This document shows, piece after piece, positions 34,090 to 44,866 of a stretch of 62,500 bases of DNA; the stretch's first letter is position 1; every line of letters starts with the position of its first letter. The position numbers and the translations under genes were made by a program. The stretch lies in the NCBI GenBank assembly GCA_905221605.1, contig CAJNDS010000270.1, positions 50,001 through 112,500 of the forward strand, read 5' to 3'. The DNA comes from Symbiodinium natans (taxonomy: Eukaryota; Sar; Dinophyceae; Suessiales; Symbiodiniaceae). Under the pieces are notes generated by a model. That model was not told the DNA's origin and searched no databases. It was given only the letters and a program-made list of their open reading frames with translations.

Positions 34090-34446
34090 AAGGATGCACC
34101 TTGTCTGCAAGCTCCTTGGCAAACGCGGAGGCCTTAGCGAGACGATTTGCGACATGCTTAGCTAGCCGGCCTCTGTCGAGGTCCAGAACAGGATTCAAAG
34201 GCAGACCCTGACATCTCCAAAACACGCGTTACCCCGTGCCCAGATCTGATCGCATGTTCGCAAGGCGCAGGCCATCATGAGGTCGTCTGGCTCTACACCT
34301 GAGAGCAAAAACATCATGAAAGAATCAAGCCAAAGAAGCGAGCTGGAAAAATCCGAGTATACGCTGGAGTTATTTGTTCCGAGGAACCGAGGCTCATGGC
34401 GCCCACGGCCTGCATCGTGGCCTCACGCATCAGAGCTTCCTCCTGC
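34090..34446 (-). CDS. Candidate exons with high GC3
   Basis: One segment after a CTGCAG acceptor (34446 to about 34370) reads EEALMREATMQAVGAMS. A second (about 34200-34100) reads DRGRLAKHVANRLAKASAF and stops being open after a GT donor (AAG/GTGCAT). Helical and well codon-biased; function unknown. They may belong to the MFS-like locus or another gene. Confidence 0.4.
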
Positions 34447-34506
34447 AGATGGATGTACAGGCAGAAATGGCAGAAAGGGTTGGACAAAGAGAGTTGTGAC
34501 GAGTGG

Positions 34507-34577
34507 CATGGTGGCACTGGCAAGGCACTGGCAAGGCACTGGCAAAGGCACTGGCAAAGGCACTGGAAAGGCAATGG
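34507..34577 (+). repeat. Minisatellite, 11-12 bp unit GGCACTGGCAAA
   Basis: About six units of GGCACTGGCAA(A), slightly varying in length. Confidence 0.9.
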
Positions 34578-34579
34578 CA

Positions 34580-35760
34580 CCTTGCCCCGTAAAATGTTTG
34601 TCGGCAGCTTGATGAACTTGTGATAGATCCGAGGAGGTACCTCTGCACAGATATCTGCATTGGCCCATCCTCACCCTCGCCTTTCAACAGCCTAGCGGGC
34701 CTAGGGAGCCTAGCGGCAAGCCGCAATCTGGGACCAATCCAACTTCTTTAGCAACTGGTAAATCTCAAAATTTAGCAACTGATCTCTGATCGACGCAAAG
34801 CATAGCAACTGTGAATTTCTTTTCAAGGCTTTGGCAGCCACAGCAGATGCCCGGCCCAGCGCCTCGAAGCAGCGAGAGCAGAGTACTAAGGTACTTGGCT
34901 GTCAAAGTACTGGGTTGCGGTGTGCCCACACTTCGTGTCAGAGAAAGTCCTACCTGCCTGAAACGAGGTTAGTGCGATGCAGACTACCAGCATGCAACTG
35001 GATACTGGATGGCCGCTCACTAAGGCTCCGTATTCATCAGCTGCAGCAAGACAAGGCAGGCCCCAGTGACGAAAGACGTGTCACGCTTTGTTGGTCTTGT
35101 CTGCTAATCACCCACCTGATGATGTGAGGACCTCTTTAGGCCTCGGACTTTCGTGATGCTGACGGTGTGTCCACCGTGGAGAGCGATGTCCAAATACCGG
35201 AGCGAGCACGTCTGAAAGCAAGCAATCAGCATGAAAGTCTCAAGGTGCACAGGAAACTTCGACAGATTTCAACAGCGTGCAGCAGATGTAACCTGAATCA
35301 CCAGCAAACTGCCACTTCCGACTTCTGCACTGTGCACCTTCAGCAAAGCTCTGGAAGCCACCCAGTGAGAGGCCTCAAACTTCTCAAACTCACTTCAGAG
35401 AGCTCGCACTTCACAACCCGGAGTCCCGGAGTCCGTAAGCAGTCTGCCATCTGCAGTGTGGGGTCGTCCAGACTGAATGGCCAATTTTCCACCTGCCGGA
35501 GTTCGCGTCATGCTGTCACGGACATTCGTCATCAGAGGCACACACACACACACACGCACACAAACACTAAGGTTGCTGATGCCACCGTACAAAATACTCT
35601 CGACTCCCATCCTACCGCAAGTCAACAATCGGGTATGCGAAGGTCTTAAGCTTGGAGCCAGCGTTCGCAGCTCATACTCCTTGGGCGGGAGTCCCGTCGT
35701 GGAGAACCTCTGGAACGGCAGGGAGTCTGCAAACATATGCAAACAGTCGTTGTGCAACCA
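34580..35760. other. Stretch without a supported gene
   Basis: Contains a (CA)n microsatellite at about 35539-35566 and a 160-codon plus-strand frame (35167-35649) of no recognisable family. Nothing else seen. Confidence 0.35.
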
Positions 35761-35768
35761 TTGCGCAT

Positions 35769-36272
35769 CTAAGCCCAGAGCCGTGACAAGCTCATAAGCA
35801 CATTCTCGTGTGGGGCTTGCAAGGCGTCCTCATCCCCTGGCACCTGAACCTGAAACTCAACTGTCGAAAGGAGGAAGGGGCGGCTTGAATGGTTGGTCAT
35901 AGCAGTCAGAGGGGATCGCACCTCCTGCAAAGCCTCTGTGCGCATGAACTCTGCTTCCTCCACAGCTGCACGGATGGCTTCGCCTTGGTTTGGGCACCCG
36001 AGGCCAAGTGGCGCTGAGACAGGAATGTCCGCAGCCATCCTCAATCATCCTCTTCTGAGATAAGAACGCAGGGCTTGTGTCGCTTCTCTGTAGCGGTTCT
36101 TGGCCACCTGATTCCGGGAATCGGTAGCAGAGTCTCGGTGCAGAAATATGGCCAAGGGCAGAGCCGTTGCTTTCCACTTAATGCCTGCCATCTGCTGTTG
36201 TAGCACCGAAGGGGCAGCTCCTCGCACGTCCGACATTGTTGCATTGCTGGATGCAGCGTGCTCAGCGCCCAC
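35769..36272 (-). CDS. Candidate exons, unknown protein; in-frame TGA at 36047-36045
   Basis: Two minus-strand segments in one frame, separated only by a TGA: 36272-36048 (ATALPLAIFLHRDSATDSR, then QVAKNRYREATQALRSYL) and 36044-35769 (GEAIRAAVEEAEFMRTEALQ). Both have good codon bias. Either a short intron removes the stop, or two genes abut, or one side is not coding. No family recognised. Confidence 0.38.
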
Positions 36273-36274
36273 AC

Positions 36275-36440
36275 TGCAACAAAATCCAGAACAGAGGAAC
36301 CTCCCGAGGCAAAAGAAGCTCTAGGCAGAGAGAAAGCATCACAAAGAGCATCGAAACCGTGGCAGAAAGCAGCGGACCAACAGCCCGTGTTCGGAAAGCC
36401 ACATAAAGCCACCACCAACAGCAATACACAGTTGCAGTAT
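36275..36440 (-). CDS. Candidate membrane-protein exon
   Basis: Minus frame with hydrophobic segments VGPLLSATVSMLFVMLSL and VPLFWILLQ. Probably a membrane protein; family unknown, borders approximate. Confidence 0.33.
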
Positions 36441-36822
36441 CTAGCATGCAGAGAGGCTGACCACTCACCTCACAGCCAGACTGAGGAATATCCCATCTCC
36501 TTTTTTCTTGACGTCGTTGAACTGCCAGATCTCAGCGGACGTCTTGCCCAAAGATGCGCAACGTTGTCAACAGTGGCAGCCACAGCACAATTTCCCTGCT
36601 CAGACTGTCTGCATCTGGCATGCTGGGGTCTGGCAACTGCGGTAGTTCTACCAGTTCTCAGAAGCATAAACTGGTACGGACGACAGGCATCCGACGCAAG
36701 GACCTACAAAAGGCAGCTGGCTTGGGGTGCGAGCGCGCTGCAGCTTCCAACCGTCCTGCCCAAGCACGGTACACTGTACTGTGATAGATACTCCGAGGTC
36801 ATAAGTCGACATGCGCTTCAGG

Positions 36823-37241
36823 CTAGTCAACCGGTATCAAGGAGATCCTTTTCAACAAGAACCTTATTCCTTGGATTCCTGCCACCCCCCCCCCCCTTGT
36901 GCTGCGAGGCCCTGGGAAGCTGCAGGCACTGGGCATGGGTTCTGCGAAACTCTGCGAAATTCTGACAAGCCTTGGATCATCCTGAGAGTGAAGACTTCTA
37001 GGTTCCAAGTGGAGCTTTCTGAGAATTGGAGCATGCCTCTGCAGGTCCGACAGGAAACCTCAAGACCCGAAAGCGTCAAAAGCAGAGGCATTGCTTGACA
37101 ATTTGAAAAATGGATTTCGCCCCACTCAAGGATATTCGACATGAACAGAAACCAGCTCTTCAAAGAGCCACTGGCTGTTTTTGGACGTCTAGGCAACAGT
37201 AACGACTCGCAGGAAGCTCGAAGAGTCCGGACAAGCGCCAC
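36823..37241 (-). CDS. Weak candidate exon
   Basis: Minus frame 37241 to about 37010 is open, with segments such as SLKSWFLFMSNILEW. No motif or partner exon. Confidence 0.22.
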
Positions 37242-37307
37242 AGCAACAAAGATTTCAATAGCAGCTTGCAGCTTGAATATCCGCCCAGGCCTCGGGCCGA
37301 AGGTGTA

Positions 37308-37536
37308 TAGGTGAGACCCCCCCCCTACCTAACCCCCCCCCCCCCCACCCCACCCCCCCTACCCCACCCCCCCCAACCCCCCCCACCCCCCCCCCCACCC
37401 CCCCCCCCACCCACCCCCCCCCACCCCCCCCCACCCCCCCCCCCCCCCCCCCCCCCCCCCACCCCCCCCCCCCCCCACCCCCCCCCCCCCCCCCCCGACC
37501 CCCCCCCCCCCACCCCCCCACCCCCCCCCCCCCCCG
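37308..37536 (+). repeat. Poly-C-rich low-complexity tract
   Basis: About 230 bp of C runs broken by single A or T. All ORFs through it are Pro or Gly artefacts. A prime place for assembly error. Confidence 0.95.
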
Positions 37537-37612
37537 TGAACATGCGCCCGGGCCAGGCGCTGCGCTGGGCCAGGCGTAGCGCTAAAATTACAAGAGTAGT
37601 ACAAGGCTCGAG

Positions 37613-39266
37613 TCATGCCAGTGCATCGGTCGCCTTGGCTTGCAGAGCGTTCCGGGCAGCCTGAGTCGCATGTTGCGAGTGCCGACTGATGTTTCTCTCC
37701 CGGTTGCTTGCTTTTTTTCTAAAGCTCGCGGCATTTTCATGCTCGGCAATCTTCTTCTCGGTGGCAAGATGGACTGGGTCATCTGCGCAATCCAGGCAGC
37801 AGTAGTGAGAACTGAACTTATGCACATCTTACTTCCGCAGCGACAGTCATTACTTCGCAACTGAAGCCAGCAAGAACAGTGTGGATGCGACCATGTCTGG
37901 AATTCAGGTACCTTTGGACCACTCCCAATTGTCCAGCACATTCCTGGCTGCATGGAGAAGTCCCGCAATCGTCCAGGCAAAGAGTCTTGCAAGAGCGCTG
38001 TCCGAAGAATCTCGGCGGCGTCGCGCCAGGGCAACTATGTCCATTGGCGGTCCCATGAGCCTCCCGCACAGATGATCGCTGATAAATGGGCTCAGCATTT
38101 ACTTCGGGAAGAATCGAGGACTAGTTGCAAGCAGCCCACTTAGGCGCCCCTCTTCGATGTTACTTGAATTCCCAGCATGACTCCGCCATTAATATCACAT
38201 GTCAATAAATCCTTCCGCCCGGGCTATGCTCAACTGCTATGGTCTGTGGTCTTTTGGGGAGCCTCTCGACATCTTCCACGAGCTTGTCGTACCGGCGTAG
38301 GGCGCCCATGGCCTGTTGGAAGTCCTGCACGATGATGACATCCATAGAGAGATCAAGAGCAGCTTTATGCGGCCGAATGCGACCATAAGATCAGACAGTA
38401 TTCACATCTTCTGGTATTCTTCACTAGTATTCTAGTTTTTTTCTAGTTATTGTATGTTATTCAAGACTGCATACTACACAAAGAGACTCACCCATTGATC
38501 GATTGCATCCGTGACCTCGTCGTTGCGATCAAACTCCCACTCCTGTGTGACCTGCACATGTCATGTGGAGCTAGTGACCGCCCAAGCCTCCAAAAAAAGA
38601 ATCCTGGACAGGGCTGGGCTTTTACACATGCTTCTGCTGATCGACAAAAAGCTGCCAATTGAAACGATCATTTGACAAGATGGCTGGATCATCCACCTGC
38701 TGTAGATGTGGGCCGTCTTTGCGAAGGACCTTGGATCTGATGGGGGGCAACTTCGTGCCTTCGTGCTCCTCAATCTATACTCTGTGCATCTCTAGGTTCC
38801 CGAGCAGCTGCCTGCAGCTTCTGCTTCTGTTGGTCGCGCCGGGCAATAGCCTGGCGTGCCTGAAGAGCAACAGTAGGCCCTGAGTAGGTTGGGCATGACA
38901 GGCTCGCATGGTGCCTTGACAGCATGCACGTCGTCACGGCTGAAGTCCCATGTCGCTAATGCAGCCTGCCGCGACCGGACTCCGGAATGCGAAGCACAAC
39001 AACCTCCGGAATGCAAAGCTCAAAGTACGCGATCTCAGCCTGGATAGAGGAGATCTTCCTTTCCCCGACTGCATGGTCCAGAGCTCGCGCTCGGATTTGG
39101 TACCTATTGGCATCGAACAGTGGCAGCCAACATCAGCCAACTGACATGTCAAGCCCTTGACAAGGACCAAATGAGATCAACCGTTGGGCACCGCTTGATC
39201 ATCTTTTTTGCCTCCTCGGCACCATCGATGTTCTTCGGACCATCTTTGCTCATGTCACTCATGGCC
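37613..39266 (-). CDS. Unknown multi-exon protein
   Basis: Exons: about 39266-39168 (begins after CACACAG; KNIDGAEEAKKMIKR), 39103-39004 (IRARALDHAVGERKISS), about 38857-38810 (ARQAIARRDQQKQKLQ, coiled-coil-like), about 38780-38628 (KLPPIRSKVLRKDG), 38551-38492 (TQEWEFDRNDEVTDAIDQW), 38324 to about 38235 (QQAMGALRRYDKLVEDVERL), about 38093-37915 (MDIVALARRRRDSSDS) and about 37820-37613 (CCLDCADD followed by spaced His and basic residues, vaguely zinc-finger-like). The joins 39168/39103, 39004/38857 and 38628/38551 keep phase; the donor at 38492 is a perfect GTGAGT. The product looks soluble, helical and charged. I do not recognise a family; the last two exons may belong to a neighbour. Confidence 0.5.
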
Positions 39267-39279
39267 TGTGTGCACAGGC

Positions 39280-40780
39280 AAGGCTTGGGAATGCTTGGGA
39301 TGCAGCACACAATTGGGTTTAGTATGGTCCCGTGTGGCTACAGAAGTGGACACTCGAAATGAAACCGTTTGATCAAAAAGCAGTCTCGCCTGGAATTCGA
39401 CTGCGTCCGCACTGTACCGGTGCGTGACCACCACGATAACGCCATCACCAAGCGAACAAACAAACAAAAGAACTACAGCGGGCGGCCCTGGTCCCATCCA
39501 CTTTGCTGCCGGACGCCTGCCCCCCAAGGAACGCAGGTCCAGCCACGGCCCCAAAAAGTCCCAGCCAAAAATCTACCCACAAATTGGACACATGTTATCC
39601 ACCATGAACTGGAAGAAGCCTTTGCCCGAGGGAACGCAAGTCCCAGACACAGGTTTCATGTGGTTTTCGCAGCCTTCCACATGCACCAAAACATGCCAAA
39701 CACCATGTAAACGCAGCGAGACGATGCATCTACGACATCATACTTTTTTGACCTGCACGAAAACCATGTCAAACACCATCTAAACGCAGCGAAACGCCGC
39801 ATCCACATGAACGAAAATTCATGTAAACACCATCTAAACGGAGCGAAGAGCTGCATATATGACATCCTCACTCACGAACCGTACCTCGTCCTGGTTGATC
39901 TTCAAGCCGCCCACACGCGACAATCGCGCACCGAGCGTTGATGCCCACAACCGAAAATCGCGTGCCGAGTGTTGGTCTTCGAGCCACCTTTTGTCGGCAC
40001 AGGGCGCGGCCGCGTAAGCTGCACGTAAGGTTCGCGTAAGTAGTGCGTAAGCTGTGGTCGAAATTTCCAGCCGAGAGCTCAAGCAAGGGTTACCATGCAC
40101 ACCGCGGCATTCCTTCCCCAATGAACGCATAGATTCTATAGTTTCCAAAAGCAGCGAATTCGTTGCGAAATCATGTAAATCTCGAAGAAACGCTTAGCCA
40201 AAGTACGCCTCTGTGCATGCTGAGGTTACAGTGACTGCAACGATGCAAACAGACTTACGGCAGTACCCCAAAAGAGGAATGAAAAACATGATCCAGGAAT
40301 AGGGATCAAGCAGAACAGATTCAAAGACATCGGTTGCAGGAGTACACTTGCATGAAAAAGCGGATGGGAGGAGGGAGCGTTCTGGGGTTTAGGGGCTTGG
40401 GGATTTTGCTGGTTCAGGTTTGGAACTCAGTGGTGGTTATCTGCGCCCATCCTTGCATACATGTTTGTAATCCCTTCCCCCTAATATTAAACGGGGGGCC
40501 CGTCATTAGATCGTTTGAGTAGTGAGGTAGGCTGTGGAGAGCCAGGCTCACAGACAGCTCACAGACAGCTAAGTGCTGCGAAATGACTGGGAAGGAAGGG
40601 ATGGCTGGGAGGGAAGGGGGGAAGGGAGCTTCAAGATGTTGGTTGGCTTGAGGGTTCTGGGAGCCCTGAACCCCCCCCCCAATTCGGAATTGGGTTTTAA
40701 AGAGGGCACGCTCTCGGCAGGATTTTCCGGAAAGTGTTTTTATAATTGCGGGGGCGTTTAATAAAAGGGGGAAGGGATTA
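39280..40780. other. Repeats and weak frames
   Basis: Minus frames 39554-39255 and 40148-39834 are open without motif support. The tandem repeat at 39660-39862 and the inverted-repeat element at 40468-40785 are listed separately. Confidence 0.3.
39660..39862 (+). repeat. Imperfect tandem repeat, about 60-65 bp unit
   Basis: Three diverged units, each with a CAAACACCAT.TAAACG core followed by GAGCGA/CAGCGA and a GCATC/GCATAT segment. Confidence 0.7.
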
Positions 40781-40785
40781 CTTGT
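40468..40785. mobile_element. MITE-like element with terminal inverted repeats and TA flanks
   Basis: Left end: TA then ATCCCTTCCCCCTAATATTA. Right end is its diverged reverse complement: TAATAAAAGGGGGAAGGGAT, then TA. The inverted repeats are about 28 bp, the element about 315 bp with no ORF. TA flanks fit a Tc1/mariner-type target duplication. It sits next to a candidate exon, probably inside an intron. Confidence 0.6.
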
Positions 40786-40814
40786 TTGTGCACTTTGGTG
40801 ATACCGACTTCTTT

Positions 40815-40935
40815 GTGGCATTGAGGTGAGATGCTCCACACCCCTTGCCTCGCGCAGCTTTGGCACGTCGCGGCGCTCGAGAGCATCCTGAAGCACATCA
40901 CAGTCTGGGGTAGCCGCGCGAAAAGACAATACTGA
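40815..40935 (-). CDS. Candidate exon, unknown protein
   Basis: After a TTTCAG acceptor the minus frame reads through DVLQDALERRDVPKLREARG, with strong codon bias and acidic/basic helix character, up to the edge of the MITE-like element. Function unknown. Confidence 0.42.
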
Positions 40936-41029
40936 AACATTGAATTACATCTACCATCATGTGCTCCTTCAGCAGCTTCGGCAGCTCGTCAGCCTCACTA
41001 CTTGCGAACTGAGCCATTACAAGAGCCAT

Positions 41030-41549
41030 CAAAAGAGACACCAGCCCAAACACAGTGCATCAGAAGACTCTATCAGCTGTTCGTAGGTTGTCTGTCGCAT
41101 GGCATCTTGTCCCTTCTCGTGAATCTCTTTGCTCTGAGTGCCTGACGAGTCGGCGCCATCGCTCGAGGTCCTGACGGGCGCCAGAGACCTCGCATCTTCA
41201 AACGTGGAGCTGACTTTTTGAAGTATATCAGGTCGTGCGCCGTGTGTCCGAAGATTCTCTTTCTTGAGCTTTTGCACGAGAAGACCCACGCAGCACACAG
41301 ACGCCCGAGCACGTAGCTGCTAAATGAGACGCAGCTACCTTTAGCTCCCTTTCAAAAGAGGGAGAGGGAGGGAGGGAGGGAGAGAGAGAGAGAGACCCAC
41401 CCAAAGTCATCGAAAGTCATCCAGAGTCCTCCGAAGTCATCCCAAGTTTCAAAAAGCGCCTCCGCATCTTCCGCAGAGTGCTGGAAGCGGCCCAGGGCTT
41501 GAGCCAGCCCACTCACCTGAGCGCCCAAGCTCTGAGCTCCAGGTCTCAA
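41030..41549 (-). CDS. Candidate exons, unknown protein
   Basis: First segment about 41530-41403: GLAQALGRFQHSAEDAEALF and a Trp/Asp-rich end, followed by a GT donor and a (GA/CT)n tract. Second segment about 41295-41030: KLKKENLRTHGARPDILQ to a TGA; a competing frame of equal openness overlaps it and also fits the donor phase. Function unknown. Confidence 0.38.
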
Positions 41550-41639
41550 TCTCTCTTTCCCATGCTGTCAGGGTGCATCCCTTGCCCTGTGCGCTTTCTT
41601 GATCTCCTCCACCCCGGCCTCACGAAGGAAGCACGGAAC

Positions 41640-41710
41640 AAGCCGTCACCAAGCCGTCACCAAGCCGTCACCAAGCCGTCACCAAGCCGTCACCAAACTG
41701 TCACCAAACA
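41640..41710 (+). repeat. Minisatellite, 11-bp unit AAGCCGTCACC
   Basis: Six to seven units, the last two with AAACTGTCACC. Confidence 0.95.
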
Positions 41711-41739
41711 TCCTCCATCCCTGTCCGGCACTGGCCAGG

Positions 41740-42250
41740 CCAAGGTTCGGACTTGCCACTTGCCCAGGACAGCTCGGGCCTTCACCTCGCACTGAGTCAT
41801 ATTCTGTGGTCGTGCAAAGACATGTACAGAAGACAGAGAGGTGTCCGAGAGGTGTCCGAGGTTCCAACCAGGCGGGCCGCCATCTCCATTCTCAGCACGA
41901 GGCAATGTGCAACTTTCAGTGCTCGAATCGCTTCGCAAATGTCGAAGTCTCGTGCTGCACCAAACAGCAAGGCGCTGCTTTATCGAACCCTTCGTATTGC
42001 AGTGAAGTGGCTCAACCGAGTGCCTGTGTTCAGGATCTAGGCCTGAGCGAACCGTGTGCTGGGGGTCTGTGCACGGTTCGACTGCTACAAGTACCCATGC
42101 AATCAGCACTGGGTCCTTGAGATACCTACGCCTGGAACCTGACGAGGCAGCTTTAGGGTTCTGTGCTTCTGGCTTGCACTGCGTCTCACCGCATAGACCG
42201 TCCTCCCATGCTGGGAGCATATGCAAGACCAACTCGATCTCTGGGCCCAC
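41740..42250 (-). CDS. Weak candidate exon region
   Basis: A 186-codon minus frame starts at 42250 and stays open through the 41.7-kb minisatellite. Its ends look protein-like but the middle does not. Probably exon pieces separated by an in-frame intron; no family. Confidence 0.25.
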
Positions 42251-42533
42251 TTCAGTTTTTACGCCTCACCTCCGCATTCTATGCCTTTCTTCTACCTTTC
42301 TTATCTCAGGCTCTCCGCAGGTTCTCCCAGTTCTCCCTTCCCACATCAAAAAGGTCTCCTGAGGTAGCTTTCGCCATGGGCCTCCTTGAGAGCGCCCTGC
42401 GACGTGATTGCAAAGCTTTCCAACGCTTCCCAAAGCCCTGACCCCAGCCTGTACCTAGCCGTGCCAGTGCGGGTTGTATACAAACACCAACAATTGCATG
42501 AGGGCCGGACAGGGGTCTTTCCGAAATCAACAG

Positions 42534-43097
42534 TTACAAAGCAACTACGCTGTCTGTGCCTGCAAGAGATCCACACGACGGCTGCGGATGGACTCCTGTG
42601 ATTTCAGAGCATGCCAATTGGCTGAGACCACGCGTGCACATCTGAGAGTGAAGAATGAAATGGTCAGTTCTGGTGCGGGGTCGGGCCTCTACGGGTTGCC
42701 ACCAGAGTCTCACCGCTTTCAGCGCCTTGTGAGCCGGCACAATACGAGCGCTATCAGATGTCCAGGCAATGTTGATGCAGCGAATCGCATCTTCGCACGG
42801 CCTCAGAGAACTCCTCATCAGTTTGGCTCTCCCATAGAGCCAGCTGCGACCTGTCATGCATCCAGATCCATACAGTCTGCCGGGCATTTGCTTTTGCTGA
42901 TGCGGCAATGTCAGAATCATGCAGTTCTGCACGACCTGAACACAGATTTCCACATCAGGCGGCAATGTGTCAAGTGGGCCTAGTGGGCGAATTTGGCGGA
43001 GACGACGACGGTTTGCGCCTTCCGTTGTTACTTCCAGTCCCTGTCTGAAGACTTCTGTTAGGCCTCTGGGTTGCATCCTCGGCGAAGTCTTAAACAC
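42534..43097 (-). CDS. Candidate long exon, unknown protein
   Basis: A 187-codon minus frame, with segments such as EDAIRCINIAWTSDSARI and AHKALKAVRLWW. No family, no verified splice partners. Confidence 0.3.
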   Translation of the reverse strand: MFKTSPRMQPRGLTEVFRQGLEVTTEGANRRRLRQIRPLGPLDTLPPDVEICVQVVQNCMILTLPHQQKQMPGRLYGSGCMTGRSWLYGRAKLMRSSLRPCEDAIRCINIAWTSDSARIVPAHKALKAVRLWWQPVEARPRTRTDHFILHSQMCTRGLSQLACSEITGVHPQPSCGSLAGTDSVVAL

Positions 43098-43142
43098 TTG
43101 ATCTGTGAAGATTATCCCGTCTTTCCAATCTTGCCATGACCA

Positions 43143-43394
43143 TCACGTAGCCCGGACGGGGCCTGTCGCTGTCCACGGTTCGCTGAGATGCACTGAATCC
43201 TTGGAACTCACGGAGGGCATGAACATTCGAAGTCCCATTCGAGCTCCCATATCAAACCAGTACGAGTGCTCCTGTAAAAAAAGTTCCCTGTGTCTGTCAT
43301 TCGACAGCTGCGCGAAGTTGGACTGCTGCTGATGGGAGCTGGCTTGCCAAGACTTGCTAAGCAGCTCGGTCCGGCCGAGTGTCCCAGCAGCCAC
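43143..43394 (-). CDS. Weak candidate exon
   Basis: Minus frame with NDRHRELFLQEHSYWFDMG. Plausible composition, no family. Confidence 0.25.
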   Translation of the reverse strand: MAAGTLGRTELLSKSWQASSHQQQSNFAQLSNDRHRELFLQEHSYWFDMGARMGLRMFMPSVSSKDSVHLSEPWTATGPVRAT

Positions 43395-43594
43395 TTACCC
43401 TCACTCGTGCTGGCTCTGCCTAGTCTGTCCCCTGCCCAACAGGGTCAGGCCAAGCGAGTCGAAATCCGCACTGGGCGGCCCCGAAGTATCTCTTCTGGTC
43501 TTGGAGTCTGGAGTTTACTGGAAGATCTGCAAACTCATGCTCGCAGCAAGCTGAAGCTGACGGACCACAGCAAAACAAAAATCACTTGCTTCGA

Positions 43595-44203
43595 TCACCA
43601 GCACCCTACAGCTAGCCGATGTGGGGGCCATCCTGCTCTTTTCGGACACTTCAGGATACTTCGCCCAAGGACTCCTGCGGGATACTTGAAGGGACCTTCC
43701 GCTTGGATTCTTTGGGGGTTGACAATCCGAAGATACTTGGCGAGACTTTTGGGCACTCCAGGGATACTCGGCGAAATTGCCGGGGCAGGGCAACTTCTCT
43801 GGGGCTTGGGCATTCCAGGCATACTAGGGGCGGGCACTCCAGGAATACTCGGCGGCACTTTCTGTGGGCCTCTCTTCAAAACCGCTTGGCGGGACTCTGT
43901 GGGCTTCTGTGAAGGAGGGTAGGCACTCCAGGGACCAGGCCGGGAGACGGGGTCAGGACACAGGGGCAAGGAGTGGACGGAGACTGAAAATCTGATAACA
44001 CCACACCAAGGGTAGGGACCAACAGCTTCCGCTACCCCGTCTCTCAAATCTCCACACTCCAAGTGATCGGTTGCTCGAAAAGTCTTCCTTCGTGTGCCAC
44101 ATTCCGAGCCTGTTTTCCTCTCAGAGCTCCTCTGCCACTTTGGGCAGTGCGACGTCGCACAGGGTATCCACGACGCGGATGTGACTTGTGTCCTTGCAAA
44201 CAA
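43595..44203 (-). CDS. Candidate 202-codon frame with Pro-rich repeats
   Basis: Longest uninterrupted minus frame of the 43-45 kb part. The C-terminal half repeats a PSIPGVP/PSMPGMP pattern every 15-20 codons, mirrored in DNA by diverged GGGCACTCCAGGNATACTCGGCG units. It may be a repeat protein segment or non-coding minisatellite. Confidence 0.28.
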   Translation of the reverse strand: MFARTQVTSASWIPCATSHCPKWQRSSERKTGSECGTRRKTFRATDHLECGDLRDGVAEAVGPYPWCGVIRFSVSVHSLPLCPDPVSRPGPWSAYPPSQKPTESRQAVLKRGPQKVPPSIPGVPAPSMPGMPKPQRSCPAPAISPSIPGVPKSLAKYLRIVNPQRIQAEGPFKYPAGVLGRSILKCPKRAGWPPHRLAVGCW

Positions 44204-44511
44204 GCAAGCTGCCTACGCACATGTTTGCATCTCGAAAGCAATTAACTGGATATTGACATTGCCGGGCTGCAAATCGGACCCTTATAGTCACAAGTCCGCT
44301 GAGGATGGGACCGTCATGTCCTGCAGCTTGACATAAAGTGTGTCAGGCGGATCCTGTGCACAAGTAGTGCGCAAGTAGCGTGCAGGCAACGCGCAAGCAC
44401 AACAGCAGATCAGCACAAGCGGCTTTGCTAGCCAAACAGAAACATGCGACTGGTGTAGTCACTGTTGGGCGGTGCCTCTCTTTTCTCTTGACGGCAGGAT
44501 TCTGGTGAGAC

Positions 44512-44690
44512 CTGCCGGTTCTCCACTTCACCCTCAGCACGATTCAAGAACCTAGTAGCAGAGCGCGCAGACAGCGCCTGAATCTGTCCACCCAGCGACA
44601 CGGCTGCGCAGCCCTCCGCTTGTGCCACGAGGGCAGCAGCCAGGAGTGGTGCATCCTGATCCTCTCTGATGTATGCAGCAGCGGTTTGAG
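44512..44690 (-). CDS. Candidate Ala-rich exon, unknown protein
   Basis: Minus frame with YIREDQDAPLLAAALVAQAE and LGGQIQALSARSATRF, almost all codons ending G/C, closed by a CAG/GT donor at 44512. Predicted helical. Function unknown. Confidence 0.45.
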
Positions 44691-44866
44691 CTCAGGTCTA
44701 AATGTGGAGGGAAGAAGCTGATCTTGAGTGCAGGTATTGATGTTGCAAGGACCCGTGTGGAGCTTCTTACAGGCTGTTGGCATGCCGAGCTGTTCGGATT
44801 GGGACCTGAGACTTTATAAGGATGTTCTGGTTATGCGCGTTGTAGTTTCTCAAGTCGGCTTCGGAC

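Noticed and set aside
37255-37664. Pro-rich and Gly-rich frames
   Set aside because: Artefacts of the C-rich tract.
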